A stretch of DNA of 53,850 bases from Lientehia sp934351765 (GCF_052118925.1 NZ_JBQKGG010000016.1:1-53850), one strand, 5' to 3'; shown: positions 1 through 8,341, counted from the stretch's first letter. Notes: generated by a model not told the origin, from the letters alone. A program made the numbers and translations.

Positions 1-417
1 GTTGTTTGCTGCACCGATGGCATGGAAGTCACCGGTAAAATGAAGGTTGATATCCTCCATGGGAACCACCTGTGCATAGCCGCCGCCTGCTGCGCCGCCC
101 TTTACACCGAAGACCGGTCCGAGGGAGGGCTCACGGAGCGCTACCATAACGTTCTTTCCGATCTTGGATAATCCGTCTGCAAGACCTACGCTGGTGGTCG
201 TCTTTCCTTCGCCTGCGGGAGTCGGGTTGATCGCTGTTACCAGGATCAGCTTGCCGTTCTCCTTGTCAGAGTCCTTTAATAAATTGTAATCAATCTTTGC
301 CTTGTACTTTCCGTACTGCTCCAGATATTTGTCATCGATTCCTGCCTTCTCGGCAATCTTGGTAATCAGTTCCGGCTGGCACTCCTGTGCAATTTCAATG
401 TCTGTCTTAAATCCCAT
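1..417 (-). CDS. fhs: Formate--tetrahydrofolate ligase, 5' part (window edge)
   Basis: The first 139 codons of formyl-THF synthetase, which makes 10-formyl-THF from formate, THF and ATP for one-carbon metabolism and purine synthesis. The protein begins MGFKTDIEIAQE. It carries the family's ATP-binding stretch (PTPAGEGKTTT) followed by LREPSLGPVFGVKGGAAGGG and LHFTGDFHAIGAANN, all typical of Fhs. The gene is cut by the window edge, so about three quarters of a normal protein (about 555 aa) is missing. The ATG at 417 follows a strong AAGGAGGA. Expression is probably set by the ZTP riboswitch and terminator in the leader just upstream. Confidence 0.96.
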   Translation of the reverse strand, partial: MGFKTDIEIAQECQPELITKIAEKAGIDDKYLEQYGKYKAKIDYNLLKDSDKENGKLILVTAINPTPAGEGKTTTSVGLADGLSKIGKNVMVALREPSLGPVFGVKGGAAGGGYAQVVPMEDINLHFTGDFHAIGAANN

Positions 418-506
418 AATGTGTTCCTCCTTAAGAAAAGTTGTACCTGTCCCTTTTTGCCCTTCCCCAATTCCTATACGGCGAAAACAAGGCTTCGCCT
501 TAAGAA

Positions 507-624
507 CAAAAAAGGACAGCATTTAAATGTTAAATGCTGCCCAGACGGTCGGCTTATCTTTATTGCTCCGGCTGCACTGTGGTTCTCCACAATTATCCGT
601 CAGTAACCGGAACCTTTTGTTGAT
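507..624 (-). promoter_or_regulatory. ZTP riboswitch (pfl motif) with intrinsic terminator
   Basis: Read on the minus strand, the fhs leader has the ZTP landmarks in order: a CCGG segment, ACTGACGG, a GTGG-AGAA-CCAC hairpin, a second CCGG, then CCGACCGTCTGGGCA. The GACGG/CCGTC pair stands where most family members have GGCGG/CCGCC, a compensatory change that supports the pseudoknot. The 3' GGCA runs directly into a perfect 10-bp terminator stem (517-526 with 530-539, CAGCATTTAA arms) followed by TTTTTT. Binding of ZTP/ZMP should therefore block the terminator and turn fhs on. Family assignment is from known consensus; the covariation and terminator are seen here. Confidence 0.87.
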
Positions 625-630
625 GGTCTT

Positions 631-659
631 ATCCTATCACATTGACAAACCTTTGTCAA
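631..659 (-). promoter_or_regulatory. fhs promoter with overlapping palindrome
   Basis: On the minus strand, TTGACA (659-654), a 17-bp spacer and TAGGAT (636-631) form a sigma-A-type promoter that would start transcription near 624. The -35 box lies inside a perfect palindrome, TTGACAAA-CC-TTTGTCAA (642-659), which could be an operator. Confidence 0.75.
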
Positions 660-712
660 GCATTTTGATAAAAATTTATCCATTTTTTACACAGACATAA
701 AGCAGATCCGTC

Positions 713-741
713 TTGACCTTTTCTCCTTAATATTGTATTAT
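713..741 (+). promoter_or_regulatory. Promoter of the marR-MATE operon
   Basis: TTGACC (713-718), 17-bp spacer, TATTAT (736-741), about 32 bases before the marR start. It diverges from the fhs promoter 54 bp away. Confidence 0.7.
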
Positions 742-779
742 TAAATACAGTTCAAAAAAATACTATTTGGAGATGCCCT

Positions 780-1277
780 ATGAAACAAAACTACTCCCCC
801 ACATTTTTTGTTGCCTTTTCTCACGACATCCTGAACGCTTATAATCAGATGTGTGAACCGCTGCTTCAAAAATTCGGGATTTCTCAGGTATCCTTTGATA
901 TCCTGATGTTTTTAAAAAATAATCCGGAGCTTTGTACTGCTCAGCAGATCAGTATGTTTCGGAACATTAAAAAGAACCTGGTTTCCGTTCATGTGGAAAA
1001 ACTGGTCAAAGCCGGCTATTTAAAACGAGGAGCCGTTTCCGGCGACCGCAGGAAAATCGCTCTTTTCTGCACGGAAAAGGCTGTTCCCATTACAGACGCC
1101 GGCATTGCTTTGCAAACATCCTTTGTTGATCAGCTTACCGCTGATATTCCCCAGCGGGAACTTACCCTCTATCAAAAGCTCATGGAAACCATGGCGGAGC
1201 ATGCCCGTTCCATGACGGCAGAAACGTCATCCGCAAAGCCTTTCCCGCCTGACCGGAAGGACGATGACCCCCGCTGA
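780..1277 (+). CDS. MarR-family transcriptional regulator
   Basis: A 165-aa winged-helix regulator of the MarR type. The fold is visible as helix 1 (FSHDILNAYNQM), the recognition region around residues 57-85 (TAQQISMFRNIKKNLVSVHVEKLVKAGYL), and a wing with the usual basic/acidic turn (GAVSGDRRKIALFCTEKA). It ends in a charged tail. The ATG follows GGAG at a normal distance. It is followed by a MATE efflux gene in the same direction with no promoter seen between them, so it probably regulates that pump in response to a small ligand. The ligand cannot be inferred. MarR proteins often repress their own operon, and the palindrome at 642-659 is one candidate site. Confidence 0.88.
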   Translation: MKQNYSPTFFVAFSHDILNAYNQMCEPLLQKFGISQVSFDILMFLKNNPELCTAQQISMFRNIKKNLVSVHVEKLVKAGYLKRGAVSGDRRKIALFCTEKAVPITDAGIALQTSFVDQLTADIPQRELTLYQKLMETMAEHARSMTAETSSAKPFPPDRKDDDPR

Positions 1278-1365
1278 CCGGAACCGAGCTATCTGCCATA
1301 ACCGCTTACCGGAAAAACCGACCGTACTGTCAATCCCAGACAGATCAAACGCTAAAGGAGACACC

Positions 1366-2724
1366 ATGCAGGATAAAAACTTTCTGGGCACAGAGCCCAT
1401 CGGAAAGCTTCTTCTGAAGCTGGCGATTCCAACTGTAATCGCCCAGCTCATCAATATGCTTTACAACATCGTTGACCGGATCTACATCGGCCATATTCCC
1501 CTGAACGGAAGTCTGGCTCTTACCGGTGTCGGCGTCTGTATGCCGATCATCATGATTGTTTCTGCCTTTGCAGCTCTTATCAGCTCCGGCGGTGCTCCGA
1601 GAGCCTCGATTTCCATGGGAAAACAGGATCCGGAAGCAGCAGAACGAATCCTCGGAAACTGCTTCAGCCTCCAGATCGTGATCTCTGCCATTTTAACTGT
1701 AATTCTGCTGCTCTGGAACCGGGATCTGCTTCTTGCTTTCGGTGCCAGCGAAAATACGATTTCCTACGCCGTGGATTATATGAATATCTATGCGGTCGGC
1801 ACCTTATTTGTACAGCTCACGCTCGGTATGAATGCCTTTATCACTGCCCAGGGCTTTACCACCATTTCCATGATCTCCGTTCTGATCGGTGCTGTCTGCA
1901 ACATCGTTCTGGATCCGGTCTTTATTTTTGCTTTCGGAATGGGTGTCCGGGGTGCCGCTCTGGCAACGGTACTCTCCCAGGCCGTCTCCTGTATCTGGGT
2001 CCTGCGGTTCCTCTGTGGAAAAAAGACGCTTCTCCATATCCGAAAGAAGTATCTGCGTATGCAGGCAAAGGTTATCATCCCCTGTATTACACTTGGTCTC
2101 GCTACCTTTATCATGCAGGCAAGCGAGAGTGTTGTGACCGTCTGCTTTAATTCCTCCCTGCTCCGTTACGGCGGTGACATTGCTGTTGGCGCTATGACGA
2201 TCCTCACCAGTGTGATGCAGTTCGCGCTGCTTCCGCTTCAGGGCATTGCCCAGGGTGCTCAGCCGATCTCCAGTTATAATTATGGTGCCAGAAATGCGGA
2301 CCGTGTAAAAAAGACCTTCCGTCTTCTGCTGATCACCTGCTTTACGTACTCCATGGTTCTCTGGACTGCTGTCCAGCTTTTCCCGAAGCTGTTCGTGAGT
2401 ATTTTTACGTCCGATGCCGCCCTTGTTTCTTTTACTGCTCCCATGCTGAAGATCTATCTTGGCGGACTGGGACTCTTTGGAATCCAGATTGCCTGCCAGA
2501 TGACCTTTACCTCTCTGGGAAAAGCAGTCTGCTCGATCATCGTCGCCGTTGTCCGAAAGTTTGTACTGCTGCTGCCGCTCATTTATCTCATGCCTCACCT
2601 GGTCTCTGATTCCACCAGAGGCGTTTATATGGCTGAGCCGGCTGCAGATGTGACCGCAGTCCTTTTTACCATCGTCCTGTTCACCTTCCAGTTTAAAAAA
2701 GCAATGAAGAATCTCCAAAATTAA
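1366..2724 (+). CDS. MATE-family multidrug efflux transporter
   Basis: A 452-aa polytopic membrane protein of the MATE family, which exports cationic drugs or metabolites using Na+ or H+. It begins with MQDKNFLGTEPIGKLLLKLAIPT, and the first helix contains the family signature NMLYNIVDRIYIGHI. The repeat at the start of the second half (AQPISSYNYGARN) is also typical. The ATG at 1366 is chosen over the longer reading frame from 1264 because AAAGGAG lies 7 bases upstream. It is the second gene of the marR operon, with an 88-bp gap, and ends at a strong terminator. Confidence 0.92.
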   Translation: MQDKNFLGTEPIGKLLLKLAIPTVIAQLINMLYNIVDRIYIGHIPLNGSLALTGVGVCMPIIMIVSAFAALISSGGAPRASISMGKQDPEAAERILGNCFSLQIVISAILTVILLLWNRDLLLAFGASENTISYAVDYMNIYAVGTLFVQLTLGMNAFITAQGFTTISMISVLIGAVCNIVLDPVFIFAFGMGVRGAALATVLSQAVSCIWVLRFLCGKKTLLHIRKKYLRMQAKVIIPCITLGLATFIMQASESVVTVCFNSSLLRYGGDIAVGAMTILTSVMQFALLPLQGIAQGAQPISSYNYGARNADRVKKTFRLLLITCFTYSMVLWTAVQLFPKLFVSIFTSDAALVSFTAPMLKIYLGGLGLFGIQIACQMTFTSLGKAVCSIIVAVVRKFVLLLPLIYLMPHLVSDSTRGVYMAEPAADVTAVLFTIVLFTFQFKKAMKNLQN

Positions 2725-2737
2725 AACTTCTCATAAA

Positions 2738-2787
2738 AGAGACACGATGCAGGAACCTCATTCTCTGCACCGTGTCTCTTGTTTTTC
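2738..2787 (+). terminator. Intrinsic terminator after the MATE gene
   Basis: Arms AGAGACACGATGCAG (2738-2752) and CTGCACCGTGTCTCT (2765-2779) pair with one mismatch, followed by TGTTTTT. It ends the marR-MATE operon just before the convergent proS gene. Confidence 0.85.
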
Positions 2788-2834
2788 AGCGAAGCTTCCT
2801 GTCCGCCGGATTCTTTTTTATATGTTCGCAGCTT

Positions 2835-4274
2835 TTAATATGCTTTGCCCCAGAATACCATAGTCTTCGCCGGTCTTCCGCATACCGGGCATACATCTCC
2901 GATGTGCTCCTGCTTGAAGGGCATGCATCTGGAGGTCGCTGTGGTGTCCTCTTTGATCTTCAGCTCACATGCCTGATCGCCGCACCACATCATCTTCACA
3001 AAGCCAGGCTTGTTCGCCACGATATCCTTGAACTCATCATAGGTATGAGCCTCATAGATATGGCTCTGAAGATGAGCCTTTGCCTTTGCAAGCATATCAT
3101 TCTGGATCACATCAAGGATCTCCAGTGCCTTCTCGCCCAGCTCATCGATGGATACCGTGATCTTCTCACGGGTATCTCTGCGGACGATCACCGCCTGGTT
3201 CTGTTCCATATCCTTCGGTCCGATCTCCACACGGATCGGGATTCCGCGCATCTCCTGCTCACTGAACTTCCAGCCCGGGCTCTTATCAGAATCATCCAGC
3301 TTTACACGGACACCGGCTGCCTTTAAGATATCACGAAGCTCGGCCGCCTTTTCCATCACGCCCTCTTTCCGCTGAGAAATCGGGATTACCATACACTGAA
3401 CCGGAGCAATTCTGGGCGGCAGTTTTAATCCGCTGTCATCACCGTGAACCATGATCAGTGCACCGATGATACGGGTGGACATTCCCCAGGAGGTCTGGTG
3501 TACATACTGAAGCTTGTTTTCTTTATCTGAATACTGAATACCGAATGCCTTTGCAAAGCCATCGCCGAAGTTATGGCTGGTTCCGGACTGAAGTGCCTTT
3601 CCATCATGCATCAGCGCCTCAATGGTGTAGGTAGACTGTGCTCCGGCAAACTTCTCCTTGTCGGTCTTCTTTCCCTTGATGACCGGAATGGCCAGGACCT
3701 CCTCACAGAAGTCTGCATAAATATTCAGCATCTGAATGGTTCTTGCCTCAGCCTCTTCCTCCGTTGCATGAGCGGTGTGGCCCTCCTGCCATAAGAACTC
3801 TGCCGAACGCAGGAACGGACGGGTCGTCTTTTCCCAGCGCACAACGGAGCACCACTGATTATACAGCTTCGGCAGATCTCTGTGGGACTGGATAATTCTG
3901 GAGTAAAAATCACAGAACAGAGTCTCAGAGGTCGGACGCACACAAAGCCGCTCCGGCAGGGTCTCCAGCCCTCCCTGCGTCACCCATGCAACCTCAGGCG
4001 CAAATCCTTCTACATGGTCCTTCTCCCTTTGGAGCAGGCTCTCCGGAATAAACATGGGCATATATACGTTTTCTACCCCTGTCTCCTTGAAGCGTCTGTC
4101 CAGCTCCTTCTGAATATTCTCCCAGATCGCATATCCGTTGGGACGAATAATCATACAACCCCTCACGTTCGAATACTCCACCAACTCCGCTTTCTTTACC
4201 ACATCGGTATACCACTGGGCAAAATCTTCACTCATGGAGGTGATGGATTCCACTAATTTCTTTTCCTTTGCCAT
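2835..4274 (-). CDS. proS: Prolyl-tRNA synthetase, archaeal/eukaryotic type
   Basis: A 479-aa class II synthetase that charges tRNA-Pro. It is the short ProS form: MAKEKKLVESITSMSEDFAQW start, motif 2 region VVRWEKTTRPFLRSAEFLWQEGHTAH, and motif 3 region with APVQCMVIP. It has no room for the ~180-residue INS editing domain of bacterial-type ProRS. The C-terminal domain carries the Cys residues of the zinc-binding module (CGDQAC, CPVCG) and ends in Tyr, as the archaeal form does. The ATG at 4274 follows AAAAGGAGAA; the open frame upstream is T-box leader. Because the enzyme lacks cis-editing, the YbaK/ProXp protein at 12436-12969 is a likely partner. Confidence 0.95.
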   Translation of the reverse strand: MAKEKKLVESITSMSEDFAQWYTDVVKKAELVEYSNVRGCMIIRPNGYAIWENIQKELDRRFKETGVENVYMPMFIPESLLQREKDHVEGFAPEVAWVTQGGLETLPERLCVRPTSETLFCDFYSRIIQSHRDLPKLYNQWCSVVRWEKTTRPFLRSAEFLWQEGHTAHATEEEAEARTIQMLNIYADFCEEVLAIPVIKGKKTDKEKFAGAQSTYTIEALMHDGKALQSGTSHNFGDGFAKAFGIQYSDKENKLQYVHQTSWGMSTRIIGALIMVHGDDSGLKLPPRIAPVQCMVIPISQRKEGVMEKAAELRDILKAAGVRVKLDDSDKSPGWKFSEQEMRGIPIRVEIGPKDMEQNQAVIVRRDTREKITVSIDELGEKALEILDVIQNDMLAKAKAHLQSHIYEAHTYDEFKDIVANKPGFVKMMWCGDQACELKIKEDTTATSRCMPFKQEHIGDVCPVCGRPAKTMVFWGKAY

Positions 4275-4387
4275 GATAAGTTCTCCTTTTAAACTGTAAA
4301 TTTCCATAATAATTCCGTGGCCCGGCCAATTTGTCCTGAAACAATCTTCTATGAAATTTATCAGAAAATGACTCTCCCGATAAACAA

Positions 4388-4622
4388 AAATCCCCTGCTC
4401 CGGAATCATCCGAAGCAAGGGACCGAATATCGGCGGTACCACCCTTGTTAGCCATCTGGCTGGCTCACTCTCGATCCGTTATCGCCGGAATTACGCTGTA
4501 TTTTCATACAGGACTCCAAGGTGGGTTCAACATCTGTGCCAAAAAGACTTTCCAGCTTCCGTCCTCTCTCTGGGTTGGCCGTCTGATCTCTACTATTCCT
4601 TATCTTCGCCATGTTTTGCTTC
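4388..4622 (-). promoter_or_regulatory. T-box riboswitch (proline) upstream of proS
   Basis: On the minus strand the leader shows a T-box layout: AAGATAAGGAATAGTAGAGATC (early stem I), AGAGAGGACGG, a specifier-region GAACCCACCTTGGAG, then the antiterminator AGGGTGGTACCGCC (about 4430-4446) and a terminator hairpin with arms at about 4391-4404 and 4409-4422, followed by ATTTTTG. The triplet after GAA is CCC; the next overlapping frame reads CCA. Both are proline codons, matching the gene. Uncharged tRNA-Pro should stabilise the antiterminator and switch proS on. Confidence 0.92.
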
Positions 4623-4623
4623 T

Positions 4624-4652
4624 ATCTTAGGCGAATTTCCGTCATTTGTCAA
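4624..4652 (-). promoter_or_regulatory. proS T-box promoter
   Basis: TTGACA (4652-4647), 17-bp spacer, TAAGAT (4629-4624) on the minus strand. The -35 box overlaps the stop codon (4651-4649) of the upstream zinc-ribbon gene, so the two units are packed end to end without a terminator. Confidence 0.72.
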
Positions 4653-6541
4653 GCCGCAGCTTCCCGAACAAAAATCAGCTCCACATTATCCAGATTCATG
4701 ATCAGTCGTCCGTTTTCCAGCGTTACGTTCTGATCCGAACCCTCTATTGTGAGTACATAAGCATGATCCCCCGTCTTCTTCCAGGTGCCATCTGCCGTCT
4801 CACCCAGAAGCTGGACATGCATAGAACCATCAGACCGCATATTCATCCGCAGCTGATCAGAAGCCAGCCCCGCATACTGCAGATACGTATCTGCATCTAT
4901 GGTCATTCCGCCAAAAGTCACCTGGCTGCCGCGCCAGCTTCCGACAAACGCCGCAATATCTGTCTCTTCCTGGCTCTGCTTTAACTGTTCCTGTACATAG
5001 GCCTCCTTCTGTTCCCGCAGTGCCTGCTCAATCTCCGGATAATCACCTCCCAGCGTATTCAGTGCACCATCAAGCACAATGAGCGCCGCTTCATAATTCT
5101 GATTTGTTCCCAGGGCATCCGCCGCCTTTTTCAGGATATCCTCCTGATACTTCGCTTTGTATTCCTCCAGTGCAGCCTGAAGTTCTGCATTTCCGCTATA
5201 CTCTGCCAGAGCCTCCCTGGTTCCCTCCATGGCGGTGTAATAATTCCCCTGATCCGCTGCTTTTTTGCCCTGCTCCAGTACGGACTGAATTCCATAATCC
5301 TCCTGAGCCTCTTCGAGCTCCTCCTGTTTCCTGATCAGCGCCTCATCCCCCGGAAGGATTTTCAGCGCCTGGGCAAGCTTTTTTGCCGCCTCCTCATAAT
5401 CATCCTTTTTCTCCAGCGCTTCCACTTCGTCGAGAACTGCCTCGCGGTAAGCCTTCTCCGCCGCTTCCAGCTGCTTCTGGGCAGTCTCATAATTGGAATC
5501 CGCCTTGATCACCTTTTTATACTCTGCGATGGCTGTTTCATAATTCTCAGCCTTCATTGCCTTTTCGCCATCGGCAAAGGCGCTTCTGGAATCATATAAT
5601 TCCCGGATCTGCACCAGTGCATCCGACACAGACGCATCATCCCAGAATGCTGCGATGGCAGTCAAGTGTCCCTTTGCGGTCTGATAATCCATAGAATCGG
5701 AGGTGTACGCCGAAGTAATCGCCTCCACCTGATTCTTTATCAGCTCATCAGCCTGTGCCTTTTTCTTTTCATTTCCGGAAAAGCTCTTCTCATAAATCGC
5801 TTCTACCTTCGTCCAGTCCCGGTCCCTGATGGCCGCCTTAAGCTTATTAGCCGGGTTGGACAGCACGAACGCAAACACTGCCAGAACAAGGAGCATCACC
5901 GCGATCAGCGACGATAATGCAATGATCCACGCCTTTTTCTTTCCATTTTTCTTTTTGCTTTTTTCCGGTTTCCGGTTCCCCGGTATGTATTCATAAGGCG
6001 GATGACTGCCCGGCTGCTCCGTTTCCCGATATCCATCCGTACGCTGCGGCTTCGCTCCCGCTTCTCCGTTTCCCGCTTCCCGATGCATTTCTCTGCCGCG
6101 TTCCGCACTGCCCGCTTCCCGATGCATTTCTCTGCCGCGTTCCGCACTGCCCGCTTCCCGATGCATTTCTCTGCCGTGTTCCGCGCGGCCTGCTTCGCCA
6201 TATACCCGCGTTCCCTTCCTCATGGCCTCCTCCGGCATTTCCAGGATCAGCTCATTTTCCATATTTTTCATGATCTGCTTTTCCAGCTCCGGAATGGCGT
6301 CTCCGGAAGCCGCTTCTTCCGGCTGTTCCGGCATTTTTACAGCTGCTTCCGACTCTGTCATGCCTGTCTGCTCTTCTGTGCTTTCCGGCGGCAGCGCAGT
6401 GTTCTCCGGCTGTATCGGCACCGGCTCCTCTTTTATGGTTTTTACAGGGTTCTCCACCGGCGGGTTCTCTACCGGCGTTCCACAGTTTTCACAGAACCGG
6501 TCACCCGCCTTCAATTCATATCCGCAGTTTGTACAAAACAT
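4649..6541 (-). CDS. Zinc-ribbon, single-TM protein with TPR-like extracellular region
   Basis: A 630-aa protein of unknown function. Residues 1-21 form a zinc ribbon (C3-x2-C6 ... C17-x2-C20). A long charged linker (about 22-195) follows, including three near-identical 13-residue units (HREAGSAERGREM type, about 117-157) encoded by a 39-bp DNA repeat. A basic stop-transfer segment and one membrane helix (WIIALSSLIAVMLLVLAVFAF) sit at about 204-228. The outer part is built of helical TPR-like repeats, and the protein ends in a small beta-rich domain (VGSWRGSQVTFGG ... LENGRLIMNLDNVELIF). It resembles Firmicutes zinc-ribbon/TM/tetratricopeptide proteins whose role is unclear. The ATG at 6541 follows AAAGGAG; the upstream extension is not needed. 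Confidence 0.8.
   Translation of the reverse strand: MFCTNCGYELKAGDRFCENCGTPVENPPVENPVKTIKEEPVPIQPENTALPPESTEEQTGMTESEAAVKMPEQPEEAASGDAIPELEKQIMKNMENELILEMPEEAMRKGTRVYGEAGRAEHGREMHREAGSAERGREMHREAGSAERGREMHREAGNGEAGAKPQRTDGYRETEQPGSHPPYEYIPGNRKPEKSKKKNGKKKAWIIALSSLIAVMLLVLAVFAFVLSNPANKLKAAIRDRDWTKVEAIYEKSFSGNEKKKAQADELIKNQVEAITSAYTSDSMDYQTAKGHLTAIAAFWDDASVSDALVQIRELYDSRSAFADGEKAMKAENYETAIAEYKKVIKADSNYETAQKQLEAAEKAYREAVLDEVEALEKKDDYEEAAKKLAQALKILPGDEALIRKQEELEEAQEDYGIQSVLEQGKKAADQGNYYTAMEGTREALAEYSGNAELQAALEEYKAKYQEDILKKAADALGTNQNYEAALIVLDGALNTLGGDYPEIEQALREQKEAYVQEQLKQSQEETDIAAFVGSWRGSQVTFGGMTIDADTYLQYAGLASDQLRMNMRSDGSMHVQLLGETADGTWKKTGDHAYVLTIEGSDQNVTLENGRLIMNLDNVELIFVREAAA
6072..6190 (-). 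repeat. 39-bp tandem repeat, three copies, inside the zinc-ribbon gene
   Basis: The word GATGCATTTCTCTGCCG recurs at 6082, 6121 and 6160, giving an exact 39-bp period (13 codons, in frame). Copies 1 and 2 look identical; copy 3 begins to diverge near its end (CCGTG for CCGCG). This suggests recent slippage expansion of the linker. Confidence 0.9.
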
Positions 6542-6656
6542 AGAAGCTCCTTTCTCCGTCCGGACTCTGGCAGACAACCGCCGGGCCGCAGACCATCGGC
6601 AGATTCTCTCCATGTGCAGGAATATCTTCATGAATGATCTCTGTTTCTATGCTATC

Positions 6657-6686
6657 AGTATAACCCAGCGGTTTTCTGTCTGTCAA
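6657..6686 (-). promoter_or_regulatory. Promoter of the zinc-ribbon gene
   Basis: TTGACA (6686-6681), 18-bp spacer, TATACT (6662-6657) on the minus strand, between the YtvI-like stop and the zinc-ribbon start. Confidence 0.6.
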
Positions 6687-6694
6687 ACGATAAT

Positions 6695-7738
6695 TCACCC
6701 TTCCCCGGTGTAAAGTCCGCTCAGCTCCCGCACCAGAAGATACCCCAGCGGTCCCAGAAGAAAGCCGGTTACGCCAAATAATAGGAGTCCGGCGTACATA
6801 CTCATGAGCATTTCCAGCGGGCGGATTCCCATGCGGCTGCCCATGAGCTTTGCCTCCAGGATTTCTCTGAGAAAATAGCTGAGAAGATAAAGGAGCATCA
6901 GTCCGATGGCATAGGTCCAGTTTCCGGTAAACAACATAATCACGGCCCAGGGAACCAGGACCGTTCCTGTTCCGAACACTGGAAGTGCGTCCAGAAGTCC
7001 GAGCCCGGCGCCCAGAAGCACTGCGTAGGGATTTCCCAGAGCATACAATCCCACGCCGCAGAGAATACTGGTAAGGAGCATGATAAACAGCTGTACCAGA
7101 AGAAAGCTTCTTCCGACACGGCTGATGCAGCCGGCCGCCGCCGAAAGCTCCTGGCGGAAAACCGAGGTGTTTTTCCAGTGAAGGATCCGTCCCCGGGCTC
7201 CCACCACCAGAACTCCGCCGATCCCCGCAACAGCAAGAAGCCCGCCAAGCTTCGCGGTTCCCGCAAAAATTCCCGGAGAAAACATCATGAGATACGTTCC
7301 GGCCTGGCGCTCCGCAGTTTCCAGAAACCTTTGTCCCCTGGATTCCACAAATTCCATGGTCGTTCCGCCGGAAAATCCGAGAAACCGGTCACAGTTCCGG
7401 CAGACACCATCCAGCCAGCCGCAAAGCTCCTCAAACCATGATGGCAGATGTGCCGCTGCTTTTATGAGCTGTTCCAGAAACAGCCTCCCCAGGATATAGC
7501 CCAGAAAAAGCAGTACTGCTGAAAGAGCCGTAATAAAAAGCGAGGCCCAGACTGTCCGCTTAACGCAGGTTTTCTGTTCCAGGGAAACGGCTGCCGGCCC
7601 CACCAGAACCGCCAGCCACCAGGACAGCAGAAACGGGAAAAACAGCCGCAGAACATACTTGAGCGCAAGATATACGCCGGCCGTCGTTCCGAGCACTGCC
7701 AGCGCCTTTTTCTGTTTTTCCGTAAGCCTGTTTTTCAT
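6695..7738 (-). CDS. AI-2E/YtvI-family permease, probable sporulation membrane protein
   Basis: A 347-aa polytopic protein of the AI-2E transporter family (PerM/YtvI type). It has a basic N-terminus (MKNRLTEKQKKALAVLG), paired helices around 15-75, a soluble central region, and C-terminal helices with the family-like stretch AGLGLLDALPVFGTGTVLVPWA followed by LRE-LEAKLMGSRMGIRPLEM and GVTGFLLGPLGYLLVRE. Length and sequence fit sporulation integral membrane protein YtvI. The ATG at 7738 has AAAAAGGAGG at the right distance, so the longer frame is rejected. The gene is divergent from the XRE-AbrB regulator. Confidence 0.85.
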   Translation of the reverse strand: MKNRLTEKQKKALAVLGTTAGVYLALKYVLRLFFPFLLSWWLAVLVGPAAVSLEQKTCVKRTVWASLFITALSAVLLFLGYILGRLFLEQLIKAAAHLPSWFEELCGWLDGVCRNCDRFLGFSGGTTMEFVESRGQRFLETAERQAGTYLMMFSPGIFAGTAKLGGLLAVAGIGGVLVVGARGRILHWKNTSVFRQELSAAAGCISRVGRSFLLVQLFIMLLTSILCGVGLYALGNPYAVLLGAGLGLLDALPVFGTGTVLVPWAVIMLFTGNWTYAIGLMLLYLLSYFLREILEAKLMGSRMGIRPLEMLMSMYAGLLLFGVTGFLLGPLGYLLVRELSGLYTGEG

Positions 7739-7801
7739 GAGGTGCCTCCTTTTTCTGTTCTCAGTATGCTCCGTCCGACCGGTTTTATGCCGCAACGATT
7801 T

Positions 7802-7827
7802 TTAACAAAATCAGGGATTTTTGTTAA
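7802..7827. promoter_or_regulatory. Inverted repeat between ytvI-like gene and XRE-AbrB gene
   Basis: Perfect 9-bp arms TTAACAAAA (7802-7810) and TTTTGTTAA (7819-7827) with an 8-bp spacer. It sits in a divergent intergenic region ahead of a DNA-binding protein gene, so it is a candidate operator. Confidence 0.45.
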
Positions 7828-7864
7828 GGTTCCGTTATGGTCTTTCCAGCGGATCTGTGTTACA

Positions 7865-7892
7865 TTGAAGGCAGAAAATGCGACATTACAAT
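7865..7892 (+). promoter_or_regulatory. Possible promoter of the XRE-AbrB/ABC operon
   Basis: TTGAAG (7865-7870), 16-bp spacer, TACAAT (7887-7892). It would leave a short leader of about 15 bases before the ATG at 7915, which makes the assignment tentative. Confidence 0.4.
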
Positions 7893-7914
7893 CAGGAAAG
7901 GTGGGAATTTTCCG

Positions 7915-8337
7915 ATGTTTAAAGACAATCTGCTCATGCTGCGAAAAGCCGCCGGTCTGTCACAGGAGGAACTGGCGGAAAAGCTGGACATCTCGCGCCA
8001 GACACTTTCCAAATATGAAACCGGCGAGTCACTTCCGGACATTGAAAAATGCCGGATGATCGCCGATGTATTCAATGTAAGCCTTGATGATCTGGTGACC
8101 TACGAGCCGGACGGTACCGGCCTCGGCATTGCGCCGAAGGGCAGACACATGTTCGGCGTTCTGACTGTTGGTGAGAAAGGACAGATCATCATTCCGGCCA
8201 AAGCACGCAGGATCTTCAACATCCACCCCGGCGACTCGCTGATCCTGCTGGGCGATGAAGCTCAGGGACTGGCTCTCATCAAAGAGGCGGATCTGATGAT
8301 CCTGCTAAACCGGAACACCAGACGGGAGGAGCAGTGA
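7915..8337 (+). CDS. XRE-family HTH regulator fused to an AbrB-type swapped-hairpin domain
   Basis: A 140-aa regulator. Residues 1-60 are a classic XRE helix-turn-helix (LRKAAGLSQEELAEKLDISRQTLSKYETGESLPDIEKC). Residues about 78-125 resemble the SpoVT/AbrB DNA-binding domain (FGVLTVGEKGQIIIPAKARRIFNIHPGDSLILLGD). The two DNA-binding modules on one chain suggest bipartite or cooperative site recognition. The ATG at 7915 is chosen because the protein starts directly with the HTH; a GGTGGG lies about 9 bases upstream. The stop is 4 bases from the ABC ATPase start, so the regulator is the first gene of the ABC operon it probably controls. Combined XRE-AbrB regulators next to ABC exporters are known in Firmicutes. 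Confidence 0.87.
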   Translation: MFKDNLLMLRKAAGLSQEELAEKLDISRQTLSKYETGESLPDIEKCRMIADVFNVSLDDLVTYEPDGTGLGIAPKGRHMFGVLTVGEKGQIIIPAKARRIFNIHPGDSLILLGDEAQGLALIKEADLMILLNRNTRREEQ

Positions 8338-8341
8338 CTAT

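Noticed and set aside
4275..4442. Upstream open frame extending ProRS by 56 residues
   Set aside because: The extension runs through the T-box antiterminator and terminator; the real start is the ATG at 4274 with a ribosome site.
5904..6637. Overlapping frames on both strands across the zinc-ribbon gene repeats
   Set aside because: They arise from the 39-bp repeat having no stop in other frames; protein content is Arg/Phe-rich nonsense and no ribosome site is present.
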